Assembly: GCA_964464635.1 (NCBI GenBank) | Contig: CAYXGT010000037.1 | Span: forward strand, 1-25,180 | DNA from: CAYLMG01 sp964464635 | GTDB taxonomy: Bacteria > Planctomycetota > Phycisphaerae > Sedimentisphaerales > Anaerobacaceae | DNA length: 25,180 nucleotides | Direction: 5' to 3' | Shown here: positions 14,287 to 21,926 of the stretch, piece by piece | Numbering within the stretch: the first letter of the stretch is position 1 | Layout: every line of letters begins with the position of its first letter | Position numbers and translations under genes: made by a program | Notes under the pieces: model-generated | Database searches by the model: none | Seen by the model: only the letters and a program-made list of their open reading frames with translations | What the model was told of the DNA's origin: nothing

Positions 14287-15903
14287 GTGCAAACAGCAGC
14301 GGTCTTAAAAATGTTGGTTTTTTTGCTGCCTAACTCAGCTTTTTCAGCGGCTGCCTCAAACAGCAGCGCAATAACCGCAACAATCCTGGCTTTTAACCCT
14401 ATAAAGCTGATATTGCTCATTGGATATGTGTATCTGTGTCTTTATATTGTCCAGCGTCTTCAATTCAGCCGGCTTGTGCCCAAAAATTATAAAACGGCTG
14501 CTAATTTAGTCGCTCTTTTTTTCGGCCCGTTCTTTTTCGCCGTTCTCGTAACAGCGGATGTCATTTTTAACTATAGCGGCACAAACATCGGGACCACGGG
14601 AAGATTAAAAGAGAAGCTGCACAACACGTTCACGAAACTGCAGTCTATGGATTTCAGCCCTTCTGTCGATTCCGAGATAACGCTGATGAGCTCGTCGGGC
14701 AAGGACCTCAAAGAGGTATTCGGCCACGGCCGAGGCAAAAAGCAGGACCGTCATATCCTGAATCTGACCGAGGAGATTGTTTTTGGTGCCCTCTCCGAAA
14801 AGGCAAGCGACATTCTTATAGACCCGAAGAACGATTCCACTTATTCGGTCCGGATGCGAGTTGACGGCATGCTGAGACTGATTAACGAGCTTGAGTCGGA
14901 CAAGTGCCAGGCGGTCATTAACAGCATTAAGGCTGTTTCCGGAATGGATATTGCCGAGAAAAGAAGGCCTCAGGATGGGGCGTTTTCCGCCCAGGTGGCT
15001 GAGCGGATTTACTCTTTCAGGGTCGCAACCGCCGGGGTCGTCAACGGCGAGAAACTGTCGATAAGAGTCCTCAACTACAACGCAGGTACATTCAAGCTCA
15101 AAGACATCGGCCTGGTACAAAAACAGGCTGCAATAATTAAAGAGTACATAGCTAAACCTTCTGGAATGATTCTGATGTGCGGTCCGACAGGCAGCGGAAA
15201 GACAACAACGCTGTATGCGATGCTAAACCAGATAGACCTTTTCACCCGGAATGTTATCACGGTCGAAGACCCGATAGAATGTGTCATGCCAAATGCCAGC
15301 CAGATTGAAATCAACCCCAAGGCTGACATTACATTCGCCAAGAGTCTGCGGAGCATATTAAGGCAGGACCCCGATGTGATTTGTGTAGGCGAGATAAGAG
15401 ATGATGAGACGGCATCGATAGCGCTTCGGGCCTCGCAGACAGGGCATCTTGTTCTGGCGACGATACACAGCCACAGCAACGCATCAACGCTGGTTCGCCT
15501 GATTGACCTGGGTGTATCACCTCTTTTGATAGCTTCGGGACTCAGCATTATGGTTTCGCAGAGATTGATACGCATCCTCTGTAATAACTGCAAAATCCCT
15601 GCAAAGCTGAGCCACAGCCAGATGGAAAGTTTTCGGCAAAGAAGCCTGGACTACACCCACATATATAAAGCCGCAGGCTGTGAACAATGCGCGAATTCCG
15701 GCTATCGTGGAAGGACAGCTATTTTCGATATGCTTATTCTCGACAATAACTTGAAAGATTCGCTCTCGAACAACAGGCTGCCTTTAACCGAGATGAGAAA
15801 TCAGGGCGACCAGAGGGGAAAGTCCAATTTGCGCAAAGAAGCCCTTAGAAAGGTATTCTCGGGCATAACGAGTATGGAAGAAATAGACAGAGTACTGGGA
15901 TAG
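14287..15903 (+). CDS. GspE/PilB-like secretion ATPase with N-terminal membrane helices
   Basis: Motor ATPase of the type II secretion / type IV pilus family, 538 residues. The C-terminal two thirds are canonical: N2-domain start LNLTEEIVFGALSEKASDI (158-176), Walker A GPTGSGKTT (299-307), Asp box VITVEDPIE (323-331), Walker B VICVGEIRD (364-372), His box GHLVLATIHS (387-396), and a zinc site with Cys432, 435, 465 and 468. The N terminus is unusual. In place of the soluble GspE-N1 domain it has a signal-like stretch (about 8-23) and two hydrophobic segments (about 39-57 and 73-95), so the ATPase appears membrane-anchored. The GTG start has GGAG 12 nt upstream; the ATG at 14311 is an alternative that keeps both helices. 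No pilin, GspF or GspD gene is adjacent, so the machine it serves is unknown. Confidence 0.88.
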   Translation: MQTAAVLKMLVFLLPNSAFSAAASNSSAITATILAFNPIKLILLIGYVYLCLYIVQRLQFSRLVPKNYKTAANLVALFFGPFFFAVLVTADVIFNYSGTNIGTTGRLKEKLHNTFTKLQSMDFSPSVDSEITLMSSSGKDLKEVFGHGRGKKQDRHILNLTEEIVFGALSEKASDILIDPKNDSTYSVRMRVDGMLRLINELESDKCQAVINSIKAVSGMDIAEKRRPQDGAFSAQVAERIYSFRVATAGVVNGEKLSIRVLNYNAGTFKLKDIGLVQKQAAIIKEYIAKPSGMILMCGPTGSGKTTTLYAMLNQIDLFTRNVITVEDPIECVMPNASQIEINPKADITFAKSLRSILRQDPDVICVGEIRDDETASIALRASQTGHLVLATIHSHSNASTLVRLIDLGVSPLLIASGLSIMVSQRLIRILCNNCKIPAKLSHSQMESFRQRSLDYTHIYKAAGCEQCANSGYRGRTAIFDMLILDNNLKDSLSNNRLPLTEMRNQGDQRGKSNLRKEALRKVFSGITSMEEIDRVLG

Positions 15904-15959
15904 CAGTATCTATACAGGTTTATGAAGGTTGGACACCAGAGCGTGCAGGCAGGATAAAT

Positions 15960-16673
15960 ATGGTAAATTGTATTTTCTGGATAGGCATATTATTCGGTGC
16001 ACTATTTGTGTACATAGGGGTGAAAATCGGCTTCTATGAGACGTGGGTGCTGCTGTTTAATCTTGTGATATCGATTTATCTTGCCGTTTTTTTAAGGCCC
16101 GTAATCGAGCACTTCATACCCCCTGCCACTGACACGAGTTACGGTGATTCCCTGATTATGCTGGCTGTTGCGATTGGTGTCTTCGTGCTTTTGTACGGTA
16201 TATCTTACGTATTCTTTTCAAGCCAGTTCAATGTGCCGGTTCCGCGGATACTCGATGTGGTCGGCTCCGGATTTTTAGGCTTCTGGGCAGGCCTGCTTAT
16301 ATGGAGCTTCGTTATTGTCATAATATCTGTTATGCCGATATCCGGAAACAGCCTTTTGCAAACAGTCGGCTTTACAAAGCAATTTCAACAGACAAACGTC
16401 TCATATATGAGCTGGTGGACCAATAAGGTTAACAATCTCGTTTCGTTCGAAAGCAATTACCTGTCCACGGAAGAACTGTTAGACGAGATTTACCAGAGGG
16501 CTGAACAGAGGAAGCCAAAAAAGATACCGCTGAAAATACCCGAACCGGCGGAACCCAATGAGCCTGCAGATTTGACCGGCCGGAAAGAGATTATAACCTG
16601 TCCCGATATCGCAGACCAGAACTCTCTGAGCACCGGGAAAAATGAAATGTCGGTCGAAGACGAGCTGGAATGA
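15960..16673 (+). CDS. CvpA-like four-helix inner-membrane protein
   Basis: Membrane protein of 237 residues with four predicted helices (about 3-23, 26-49, 61-88 and 103-130), spacing and length typical of the CvpA/colicin V production family, followed by a polar cytoplasmic tail rich in Pro, Glu and Asn (IPEPAEPNEPADL). CvpA proteins are linked to envelope stress tolerance and colicin V export, but their mechanism is unsettled. AGGCAGGA lies 6 nt before the ATG, a good ribosome site. It follows the GspE-like gene by 56 bp on the same strand, so the two may be co-transcribed. Its stop is 3 bp from the stop of the convergent HEAT gene. The membrane topology is clear; the family name is moderately sure. 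Confidence 0.72.
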   Translation: MVNCIFWIGILFGALFVYIGVKIGFYETWVLLFNLVISIYLAVFLRPVIEHFIPPATDTSYGDSLIMLAVAIGVFVLLYGISYVFFSSQFNVPVPRILDVVGSGFLGFWAGLLIWSFVIVIISVMPISGNSLLQTVGFTKQFQQTNVSYMSWWTNKVNNLVSFESNYLSTEELLDEIYQRAEQRKPKKIPLKIPEPAEPNEPADLTGRKEIITCPDIADQNSLSTGKNEMSVEDELE

Positions 16674-16676
16674 AGC

Positions 16677-18482
16677 TTAGCTTTTTGCCTGGTCGAGGAT
16701 AAGGTCCTTGACCTTCCTGCTCGGCAGATTAAAGGCACCATAAGCGGCAGCGGCGGCACCTCTCAAATCGCCTTCGGTATCCTGAGAGCTTACAAGTGAG
16801 TAAATAGCATCTATCAGTTCGACGTTAAGCAGATTAGCATTAACTTTGGCTGACGTGGCAAGGGAATTGAAAGCTGCTATGCGAACTTCCATAGAGTTTC
16901 TCTCATCAAGCGCCATTGCCGCTATTGTCCTCTGTGCATCAGCGCTGTTCAGATATGCCAGGACCTGTCCCGCAAGGATTTGAAGCTGCTGGCGATTGTC
17001 TTTTGTCGCGCTTATCAGTGCGCTTTGTGCACCTGCCAGGCTGATGACTTTGTTGCGGCTACCAGCTATGTTAAGCATAGCAGCAGCCGCACGGAGTGCA
17101 TAGCTGTCTGCAAGCTGCTGCGGCCAGTCCTGCAAATCTTCTATTCTTCTTTCACTTTGGTCAAGAGCTTCGGCAAGGTTCTCTGTAACGAGCTTACTCT
17201 CAGCGAACTCGATAGTCGGCCCTGCGGTTGCTATGGCAATAGCTGCGCTGTATCTTACGGCCCTGTCATTATAGGAAAGGGCCTGAATCAGCGGCTGGGC
17301 TATACCGAGATGATAAAGCAGTGACTTCTCACCGGCAATTTTTGCAAGGGCCTCGATTGCTCCGAGCGCGACATAGTTGTCTTTGTCCTCTAATGCTCTT
17401 GCCAGCGCCTGATGAAGATATTCCGGCCCTGCCGTCGTCGCATAAGTCATAGCGTCCGGATGCTCTGCGCCGAAATAACTCGGCATTGCAACGCCTGTTG
17501 ATTCTGCTTTGAAGAAGGCGGCAATCCACAGGCCGATAGCCTGCCCGAAAGAGGCATCCGCCCTCAACGACCATTCACAGCATCGCATAACCATCAGCTC
17601 AAAAAAATAACTCTTGTCAACCTCAACCCTCACGAGCCTGTTTTTGCCGGAATCCCAGAACCAGATATTTGCGAATTCCGCTTCTATTACAGGGCTGAGG
17701 GAATCTGCATGATAGTAATAATTCTCGCCAAGATTGTAGAAAAGCACAGCAGCAGGCACTGCGAGAGCGGATGGGTCTATTCGTTTTATGCTTTCCCTCG
17801 CGAGCTCTCTTAGCTGAGCTGCTTTATCATTTTCGACAACATATTTCAAATACGCCAGAGACTGGGGATACTCAATCTGCCCGAGAGTCTCTATTATTGT
17901 TGCCTTGACGGTAACATTATCAATCTGTAAAGCTGTGCCAAGCGGCCTGATAGCATCTCTGCCGATTTTGGGAAGAGCCCTGATTATATCTGGCCATTCC
18001 GCTTCTCTGGATGGGTCGGTCAGCGCATCTATCATATACATTATCGAGTACTCACCGGCGTCCTGCAATCTCATTACCCCGTTAAGCCAGCCTCTGCTGC
18101 CGCTGCTCAGCCTTTTTATCTCCTCTACGATAATCTTCGGGTCGCGTCTGCGGATGAATCTTCCCTTTTCAATCATTGCGACTATCTGTGAACTGAGCTC
18201 AGCGAGCTGGCTGTCATGCTCATTCTCTTTTGCCTTGCGCAGGATAATATCGCTCTGCTGAATGGCTGAGCTGCTCTCAAGCAGTTGAACGGGGTCTGGA
18301 TTACTCGCGATTATCATTCTCGCTGTGCCTTTCGCCAGGTCGAGACGGCCTATCCTCAAATAATGTAAAAAGTCTCCGAATTGCTCGTCAACATTTTGAT
18401 TGTTTGCGGTTTCAGCGAAAAGCGGTGATAAGCATACGAAAAATAACACGAAAACATAAACAAAGGATTTTCTACCAAGCAT
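16677..18482 (-). CDS. Exported HEAT-repeat protein
   Basis: A 601-residue protein with a signal peptide (about 1-24, cleavage likely after SPLFA). The mature part consists mostly of alpha-helical pairs of HEAT / PBS-lyase type, for example IRPLGTALQIDNVTVKATII, ALARALEDKDNYVALGAIEA and AQPLIQALSYNDRAVRYSAA. Such solenoids mediate protein-protein contacts; no enzymatic motif was seen. It is probably periplasmic or surface-exposed. It has its own candidate promoter (18678-18650), is transcribed alone and converges on the CvpA-like gene with a 3-bp gap between stop codons, leaving no room for separate terminators. Large exported HEAT proteins are frequent in Planctomycetota. Its partner is unknown. 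Confidence 0.82.
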   Translation of the reverse strand: MLGRKSFVYVFVLFFVCLSPLFAETANNQNVDEQFGDFLHYLRIGRLDLAKGTARMIIASNPDPVQLLESSSAIQQSDIILRKAKENEHDSQLAELSSQIVAMIEKGRFIRRRDPKIIVEEIKRLSSGSRGWLNGVMRLQDAGEYSIMYMIDALTDPSREAEWPDIIRALPKIGRDAIRPLGTALQIDNVTVKATIIETLGQIEYPQSLAYLKYVVENDKAAQLRELARESIKRIDPSALAVPAAVLFYNLGENYYYHADSLSPVIEAEFANIWFWDSGKNRLVRVEVDKSYFFELMVMRCCEWSLRADASFGQAIGLWIAAFFKAESTGVAMPSYFGAEHPDAMTYATTAGPEYLHQALARALEDKDNYVALGAIEALAKIAGEKSLLYHLGIAQPLIQALSYNDRAVRYSAAIAIATAGPTIEFAESKLVTENLAEALDQSERRIEDLQDWPQQLADSYALRAAAAMLNIAGSRNKVISLAGAQSALISATKDNRQQLQILAGQVLAYLNSADAQRTIAAMALDERNSMEVRIAAFNSLATSAKVNANLLNVELIDAIYSLVSSQDTEGDLRGAAAAAYGAFNLPSRKVKDLILDQAKS

Positions 18483-18649
18483 TAAAAACTCTCCAAAAGT
18501 CTTTGCATTTCCAGAACCATAACCCGGCCGAAATAAATAAATTTCAGCATTTCAGCCGACCCTAACCCTCAAAAATGGTGTCTATGAGCGGTTTTTATCG
18601 AACACGAGTATAACTTATTACCAAGTTTATTGTCGTCTTAGATGCTTAT

Positions 18650-18678
18650 ATACTATAGAAAAATACCTATTCTGTCAA
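18650..18678 (-). promoter_or_regulatory. Promoter of the HEAT-repeat gene
   Basis: On the minus strand a perfect TTGACA (18678-18673), 17 nt, TAGTAT (18655-18650; four of six). The overlapping TATAGT with 15-nt spacing is an alternative -10. Confidence 0.5.
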
Positions 18679-18679
18679 T

Positions 18680-18707
18680 AAAAAAACGCTCATCACAAAA
18701 TAGAGCG
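18680..18707 (-). terminator. Intrinsic terminator downstream of the CCA/poly(A) transferase gene
   Basis: CGCTC (18707-18703), 11-nt loop, GAGCG (18691-18687), then seven T residues on the minus strand. The stem is short but the T-run is good. It ends two bases before the TTGACA of the next promoter. Confidence 0.5.
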
Positions 18708-18786
18708 GCTGGGAATTATAGGCAAATGACTTGAAATACAGAGAATTCTTCTTTAGCAGACAATAATAACATTATAGGACATTCAC

Positions 18787-20007
18787 TTAGCCTTCATTAA
18801 TTTTGTGCTTCTCAAGCCAGCTTGTGACCCATTTTATGGCCTGCTGCTTTGTCTGCAGAGTATTTTCGAGCTGGGCTATGTACATTTCCTCAGCCAGCCG
18901 GCCAAGCAAAGGTCCCGGACAGGCACCTGATTTGATTAGCTCGTGGCCGTCTAATAAAGGCTTGGGCCTTAATTCGACGTCACCTAATTTTCTGATTCTT
19001 CTTCTCAGCTTAACAAGAGAACTGATACTCTTATTCTCCGCCCTCTGTACTGCCCGCTGCAGCTCGTAAAGGTCTCGAAAATACGGCTCTGAAAGTATGA
19101 GCTTTAATTGTGCAAGTGACATTTTATCGTCAAGCAATTTGCCTCTGTTAGTAAGCAGAAATCTTATGTGCTTTGTCTGATTTCTGCTCAGTTTGAGAAT
19201 CTTTATTCTTTCAATTGCAAACTCCGTCGAACATCCGACGAACAAAGCCGACAGGGCAATGGCGAAATTGATTTTCTTCTTTAATCTGTTCAGAACCTTA
19301 ATAGCCAGGCTTATTTGTTCCGGGGTAAGGCCGGGGAAGATTTGCTTAACCAGACCTGCTTTTTCCATCAGCCATAAGCCGTCGGCCCTGTTTGGGTCGG
19401 TCAGTATGGCCTCCAATTCCATACATATACGTTCACCGCTGATTTTGCAAATTCTATCTGCGTATTTGCAAATGGCAGAGAGTGTACCGGGTTCTATTTC
19501 GAAATCGAGCTGGGTCGCAAAGCGGACCGCCCGCAGCATCCGCAAATAATCCTCGGCAAATCGTTCCTCCGACCTGCCGATTGTTCGCACAATTTTCCTT
19601 TTCAGGTCAGCCTGCCCGTCAACGAAATCAATGACCTTTTTTTCCAGCGGCTCATAAAACATCCCGTTTATCGTAAAATCCCTTCGCGCTGCATCCTCAG
19701 CGGCATCTGTAAATCTGACAGCTTCTGGATGTCTGCCGTCCTCATAATCTGCTTCGGCCCTGTACGTTGCAACTTCAATTTGTTTATCACCGAACAGAAC
19801 AATAACGACTCCGAATTTTGCACCGACCTTCAGTGTCCTTTCGAACAATTTTATGATTTGCTGCGGCCTTGCATTTGTTGCAATATCATAATCCTTTGCC
19901 GACCTGCCTAAGAGCATATCGCGCACACAGCCGCCGGCCAGCAACGCCTCAAAACCGTTGCGGTGTAACGTTTTTATTATCTTTATTGCAGCCTGTTTAT
20001 TTGTCAT
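18787..20007 (-). CDS. CCA tRNA nucleotidyltransferase / poly(A) polymerase family protein
   Basis: Class II nucleotidyltransferase of 406 residues that adds CCA to tRNA 3' ends or A tails to RNA. The head domain has GGCVRDMLLG (26-35) and the metal-binding DYDIAT (about 39-44), then ARRDFTINGMFYEP (about 109-122) and the nucleotide-specifying region ERFAEDYLRMLRAVRF (148-163). The C-terminal half is helical with no HD phosphohydrolase motif. ATGACAAATAA overlaps the rsmD stop by 11 bp, implying translational coupling. The sequence alone does not separate CCA-adding from poly(A) activity; the DYLRMLRAVRFA form is common to both. A weak terminator lies downstream. Confidence 0.9.
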   Translation of the reverse strand: MTNKQAAIKIIKTLHRNGFEALLAGGCVRDMLLGRSAKDYDIATNARPQQIIKLFERTLKVGAKFGVVIVLFGDKQIEVATYRAEADYEDGRHPEAVRFTDAAEDAARRDFTINGMFYEPLEKKVIDFVDGQADLKRKIVRTIGRSEERFAEDYLRMLRAVRFATQLDFEIEPGTLSAICKYADRICKISGERICMELEAILTDPNRADGLWLMEKAGLVKQIFPGLTPEQISLAIKVLNRLKKKINFAIALSALFVGCSTEFAIERIKILKLSRNQTKHIRFLLTNRGKLLDDKMSLAQLKLILSEPYFRDLYELQRAVQRAENKSISSLVKLRRRIRKLGDVELRPKPLLDGHELIKSGACPGPLLGRLAEEMYIAQLENTLQTKQQAIKWVTSWLEKHKINEG

Positions 20008-20581
20008 CTTTCGAACGCACCAAAATCGTGACAGCCATTTTACCCCATATCCGTCGTTTGGCTACCTTAAAAGAGCCGTACCTTTGCAGCAGCTCTGTTT
20101 TTTTATTTGTTCTTACCACGATAGCAGCATTGCCGGCCGCCTGCTGCTCCAATAAGTTAAAAAGGGCTGCAAGCTGCGATTTCGCACCAACGTCATCTGT
20201 TAGCCTGTAAGGCGGGTCAATAAAAACAAGGTCGTAGAGTTTTTTCTTCGAGCCGGTAACGGCACCAATCTTAAAGGCATTTGCCGTGATAACTTTCGAT
20301 TCTTTTTCAAAGCCAACCTTCGCAATATTTCTTTTAAGCTGAGTCACTATTTCCTTATCTTTTTCAACGAAGCAGACAAAATCGGCTCCCCTGCTGAGGG
20401 CTTCGAGTCCGAGTGAGCCGACGCCGCAAAAAAGGTCGGCTACAATTCTTCCCGCCGGCAAATCGTATTTGTAAAGAACGCTGAAAATTGATTCCTTGAC
20501 CCTGTCGAGAATCGGTCTTGAGGCTTCGCCTTTAGGGCTGAAAAGCTTCATCCCTTTTTTTGTGCCGGCTATAATTCGCAT
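19997..20581 (-). CDS. rsmD: 16S rRNA (guanine966-N2)-methyltransferase RsmD
   Basis: SAM-dependent enzyme that methylates G966 of 16S rRNA during 30S assembly. The 194 residues fit the family: N-terminal MRIIAGTKKGMKL and RPILDRVKESIFSVL, the SAM-binding motif DLFCGVGSLGLEALSRGA (about 49-66) and the catalytic FIDPPY (about 119-124). It starts a two-gene minus-strand operon with the nucleotidyltransferase, overlapping it by 11 bp. A copy of the AACCGCGGATTT repeat lies about 45 bp upstream of its start. All motifs are intact, and the assignment is secure. Confidence 0.95.
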   Translation of the reverse strand: MRIIAGTKKGMKLFSPKGEASRPILDRVKESIFSVLYKYDLPAGRIVADLFCGVGSLGLEALSRGADFVCFVEKDKEIVTQLKRNIAKVGFEKESKVITANAFKIGAVTGSKKKLYDLVFIDPPYRLTDDVGAKSQLAALFNLLEQQAAGNAAIVVRTNKKTELLQRYGSFKVAKRRIWGKMAVTILVRSKDDK

Positions 20582-20623
20582 TGCGATAATATATTAAAAT
20601 CGAGACCGATAAGCGACTGTTTT

Positions 20624-20659
20624 TTAACCGCGGATTTGCGCAGATTTTCACGGATTTAA
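20624..20659 (+). repeat. AACCGCGGATTTGCGCAGATT family copy
   Basis: TTAACCGCGGATTTGCGCAG then ATTTTCACGGATTTA closely matches 5374-5408 (shared AACCGCGGATTT-CGCAGATT). It separates rsmD from the cassette array. Confidence 0.7.
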
Positions 20660-20735
20660 ACAAAAATAGATTGTCTTCTTTCATTATTTAACGATACAAT
20701 ATTTCCCTAAGGTCGGAGATAATCACCCTTTTGTC

Positions 20736-20845
20736 CGTCAACATTGCTGTCTGGCAGACGATTGAAGAAGCAGCGGGAACTTCTTATACTGGCAGAAACA
20801 GTCTGTGTTTCCCGTTTTATGCAGACTGTATAATTATTGTTGGGC
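20736..20845 (+). other. attC-like recombination site 1 (integron cassette boundary)
   Basis: About 110 bp bounded by an R''-like box CGTCAAC (20736-20742) and an R'-like box GTTGGGC (20839-20845), which matches the attC consensus GTTRRRY perfectly. The arms fold back imperfectly: CAACA with TGTTG, GTCTG with CAGAC, and CGGGAA (20774-20779) with TTCCCG (20809-20814). Length and layout fit a long VCR-type attC. The preceding C and the box (CCGTCAAC) match the other two R'' boxes of this array (CCGYYAAC). No cassette ORF precedes it. The call is less certain than for site 2. Confidence 0.55.
20829..20834 (+). promoter_or_regulatory. -10-like hexamer inside attC site 1
   Basis: TATAAT in the 3' arm, 18 nt before the ATG of the first cassette gene. 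The same hexamer sits in the same arm at 21896-21901. No good -35 was seen. Confidence 0.35.
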
Positions 20846-20852
20846 GAAAAAG

Positions 20853-21347
20853 ATGAAGATCAACAAGAGCACTCGTCACGCCAAGATCATCGGTGATTTT
20901 GGTGAGGCTCTCGTATGCAATTGGCTGTCACGGTCAGGTTTCGAGGTCACTATAGTTGATCACACTGGGATTGATGTACTTGCCTACAATTCAGAGACAA
21001 GGAATCGACTCGGTATTTCGGTGAAGTATAGAACAAGGGTAAAAGGTACCGAGGCCACCTCTGTTAATATATTCTCGTATCAGAAAGGGAAGAACGATAG
21101 GCAAAAGGTCATTGATGCCTGCAAGGCATTCGAAGCCGAACCGTGGATAGCAATCTATGTAGAGTCTTCCTACTGTGCCGATCTATTTTTGCTCAGTCTC
21201 GAAAATTATGACAATGAATATCGCGCCAACCAAAAGCGGGCGATTGATGGTTGGAAAATGGGGCAAAAATATAGAAAAAGATATGAGGATGACCCTCGAG
21301 TCCGGCATATTAGAATGGATTTCTCTGGAAGTTCGTGGGAATGGTAG
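20853..21347 (+). CDS. Cassette gene 1: PD-(D/E)XK-like nuclease-fold protein
   Basis: A 164-residue soluble protein starting at the ATG at 20853, just after the attC R' box; the longer frame from 20805 would read through the recombination site. The N-terminal half has the layout of a PD-(D/E)XK nuclease: helix GDFGEALVCNWLSRSGF with Glu18, then TGIDVLAYN with Asp41, then ISVKYRTR with Lys58. The residue two before the Lys is Ser56 rather than Glu, Asp or Gln, so catalysis may be altered or lost. The second half (YQKGKNDRQKVIDACKAFEAEPWIAIYV) resembles the extension seen in resolvase-like or Mrr-like proteins. It ends 13 bp before attC site 2. Function is not known; a role against foreign DNA is inference from the fold and cassette context. 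Confidence 0.72.
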   Translation: MKINKSTRHAKIIGDFGEALVCNWLSRSGFEVTIVDHTGIDVLAYNSETRNRLGISVKYRTRVKGTEATSVNIFSYQKGKNDRQKVIDACKAFEAEPWIAIYVESSYCADLFLLSLENYDNEYRANQKRAIDGWKMGQKYRKRYEDDPRVRHIRMDFSGSSWEW

Positions 21348-21360
21348 TAAAAGAAGCAAC

Positions 21361-21422
21361 CGCTAACAAGGCGCTCAAGCAGGACGCCCGCCTCGTGGGC
21401 ACCCTTAGCTCAAGCGTTATGC
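21361..21422 (+). other. attC recombination site 2 (integron gene cassette)
   Basis: A 62-bp site with R'' CGCTAAC (21361-21367) and R' GTTATGC (21416-21422). After R'' comes AAGGCGCTCAAGCAGGACGC and before R' comes TTAGCTCAAGC, very like the attC of aadA cassettes (AATTCGTTCAAGC... and TTAACTCAAGC). GCTCAAG (L'') pairs with CTTAGC (L') with one extrahelical base, a hallmark of attC strand choice. The centre folds as GCCC / GGGC around a 7-nt loop. It lies 13 bp after the stop of cassette gene 1. This is the clearest integron signal in the window. Confidence 0.8.
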
Positions 21423-21446
21423 CGCGATACAGCGAAAGGGTTTTCG

Positions 21447-21866
21447 GTGAAGAAAATAGTACTCATATCATGTGTGAGCAAGAAACGAGCGGTTAAATCC
21501 AGAGCCGCCGAACTGTATACCAGTACACTCTTCAAACTTAATTTACAGTATGCCAGGAAACTCAAACCCGATGCTATTTTCATATTGTCTGCAAAGCACG
21601 GATTGGTTGCTCTCGATGATGAAATCGCGCCGTATGATGTGACTCTGAATAAGACGAAAGCTGATGAAAGAAAAGTATGGGCCAATAAAACAATAGAGCA
21701 ACTTCGATTACACGCTGATTTGCAGCATGATCATTTTATTGTCTTGGCTGGAGAACGTTATCGGCAGTACCTACTTCCTCACTTAGAGTCTTATGAAATT
21801 CATCTTAAAGGGCTTCCGATCGGCAAGCAATTACAATATCTCAAGAAGCAGGTGTGCGATGAGTGA
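21447..21866 (+). CDS. Cassette gene 2: DUF6884 family protein
   Basis: A 139-residue soluble protein with a clear Shine-Dalgarno (AAAGGG, 21435-21440, 6 nt before the GTG), placed 24 bp after attC site 2. It begins MKKIVLISCVSKKR and carries the family pattern SRAAELYTSTLFK, FILSAKHGLV and APYDVTLN (about 19-31, 45-54 and 61-68), then VLAGERYRQYLLP. I recognise this as the DUF6884 / YaaA-like domain, which in other genomes occurs with phage, plasmid and DNA-modification genes; the biochemical role is not settled. Its stop is immediately followed by the short 3'-arm element at 21867. It fits the single-gene, short-leader form of integron cassettes. Confidence 0.8.
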   Translation: MKKIVLISCVSKKRAVKSRAAELYTSTLFKLNLQYARKLKPDAIFILSAKHGLVALDDEIAPYDVTLNKTKADERKVWANKTIEQLRLHADLQHDHFIVLAGERYRQYLLPHLESYEIHLKGLPIGKQLQYLKKQVCDE

Positions 21867-21912
21867 AGTCTGTGTTTGGCGTTTTATATAGACTGTATAA
21901 TCGTTGTTGGCG
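21867..21912 (+). other. Partial attC-like site 3 (3' arm only)
   Basis: These 46 bp match 20800-20845 (3' arm of attC site 1) at all but about six positions, including AGTCTGTGTTT, CGTTTTAT, AGACTGTATAAT and GTTGTTGG. The R' equivalent reads GTTGGCG, one base off the GTTRRRY core. No R'' AAC box was found upstream; the 5' arm, if present, must lie within the 3' end of cassette gene 2 (a degenerate CGGCAAG is at 21821-21827). It is probably a truncated or coding-overlapped attC. Confidence 0.5.
21896..21901 (+). promoter_or_regulatory. -10-like hexamer inside attC-like site 3
   Basis: TATAAT at the same place in the repeated arm as 20829-20834, about 23-26 nt before the candidate starts of cassette gene 3. 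Confidence 0.35.
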
Positions 21913-21926
21913 ATACAAAGGATATG

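Larger units (their letters stand above)
18483..18786. other. 304-bp spacer between the HEAT gene and the CCA/poly(A) transferase gene
   Basis: No gene seen. It contains a weak intrinsic terminator for the upstream transferase gene (18680-18707) abutting a promoter for the HEAT gene (18678-18650), both on the minus strand. The rest is AT-rich leader. Confidence 0.6.

Noticed and set aside
21876..21926. N-terminal extension of the GIY-YIG-like protein from the ATG at 21876
   Set aside because: It would translate the attC-like arm and has no ribosome site; AAAGGA just before 21924/21927 fits better.
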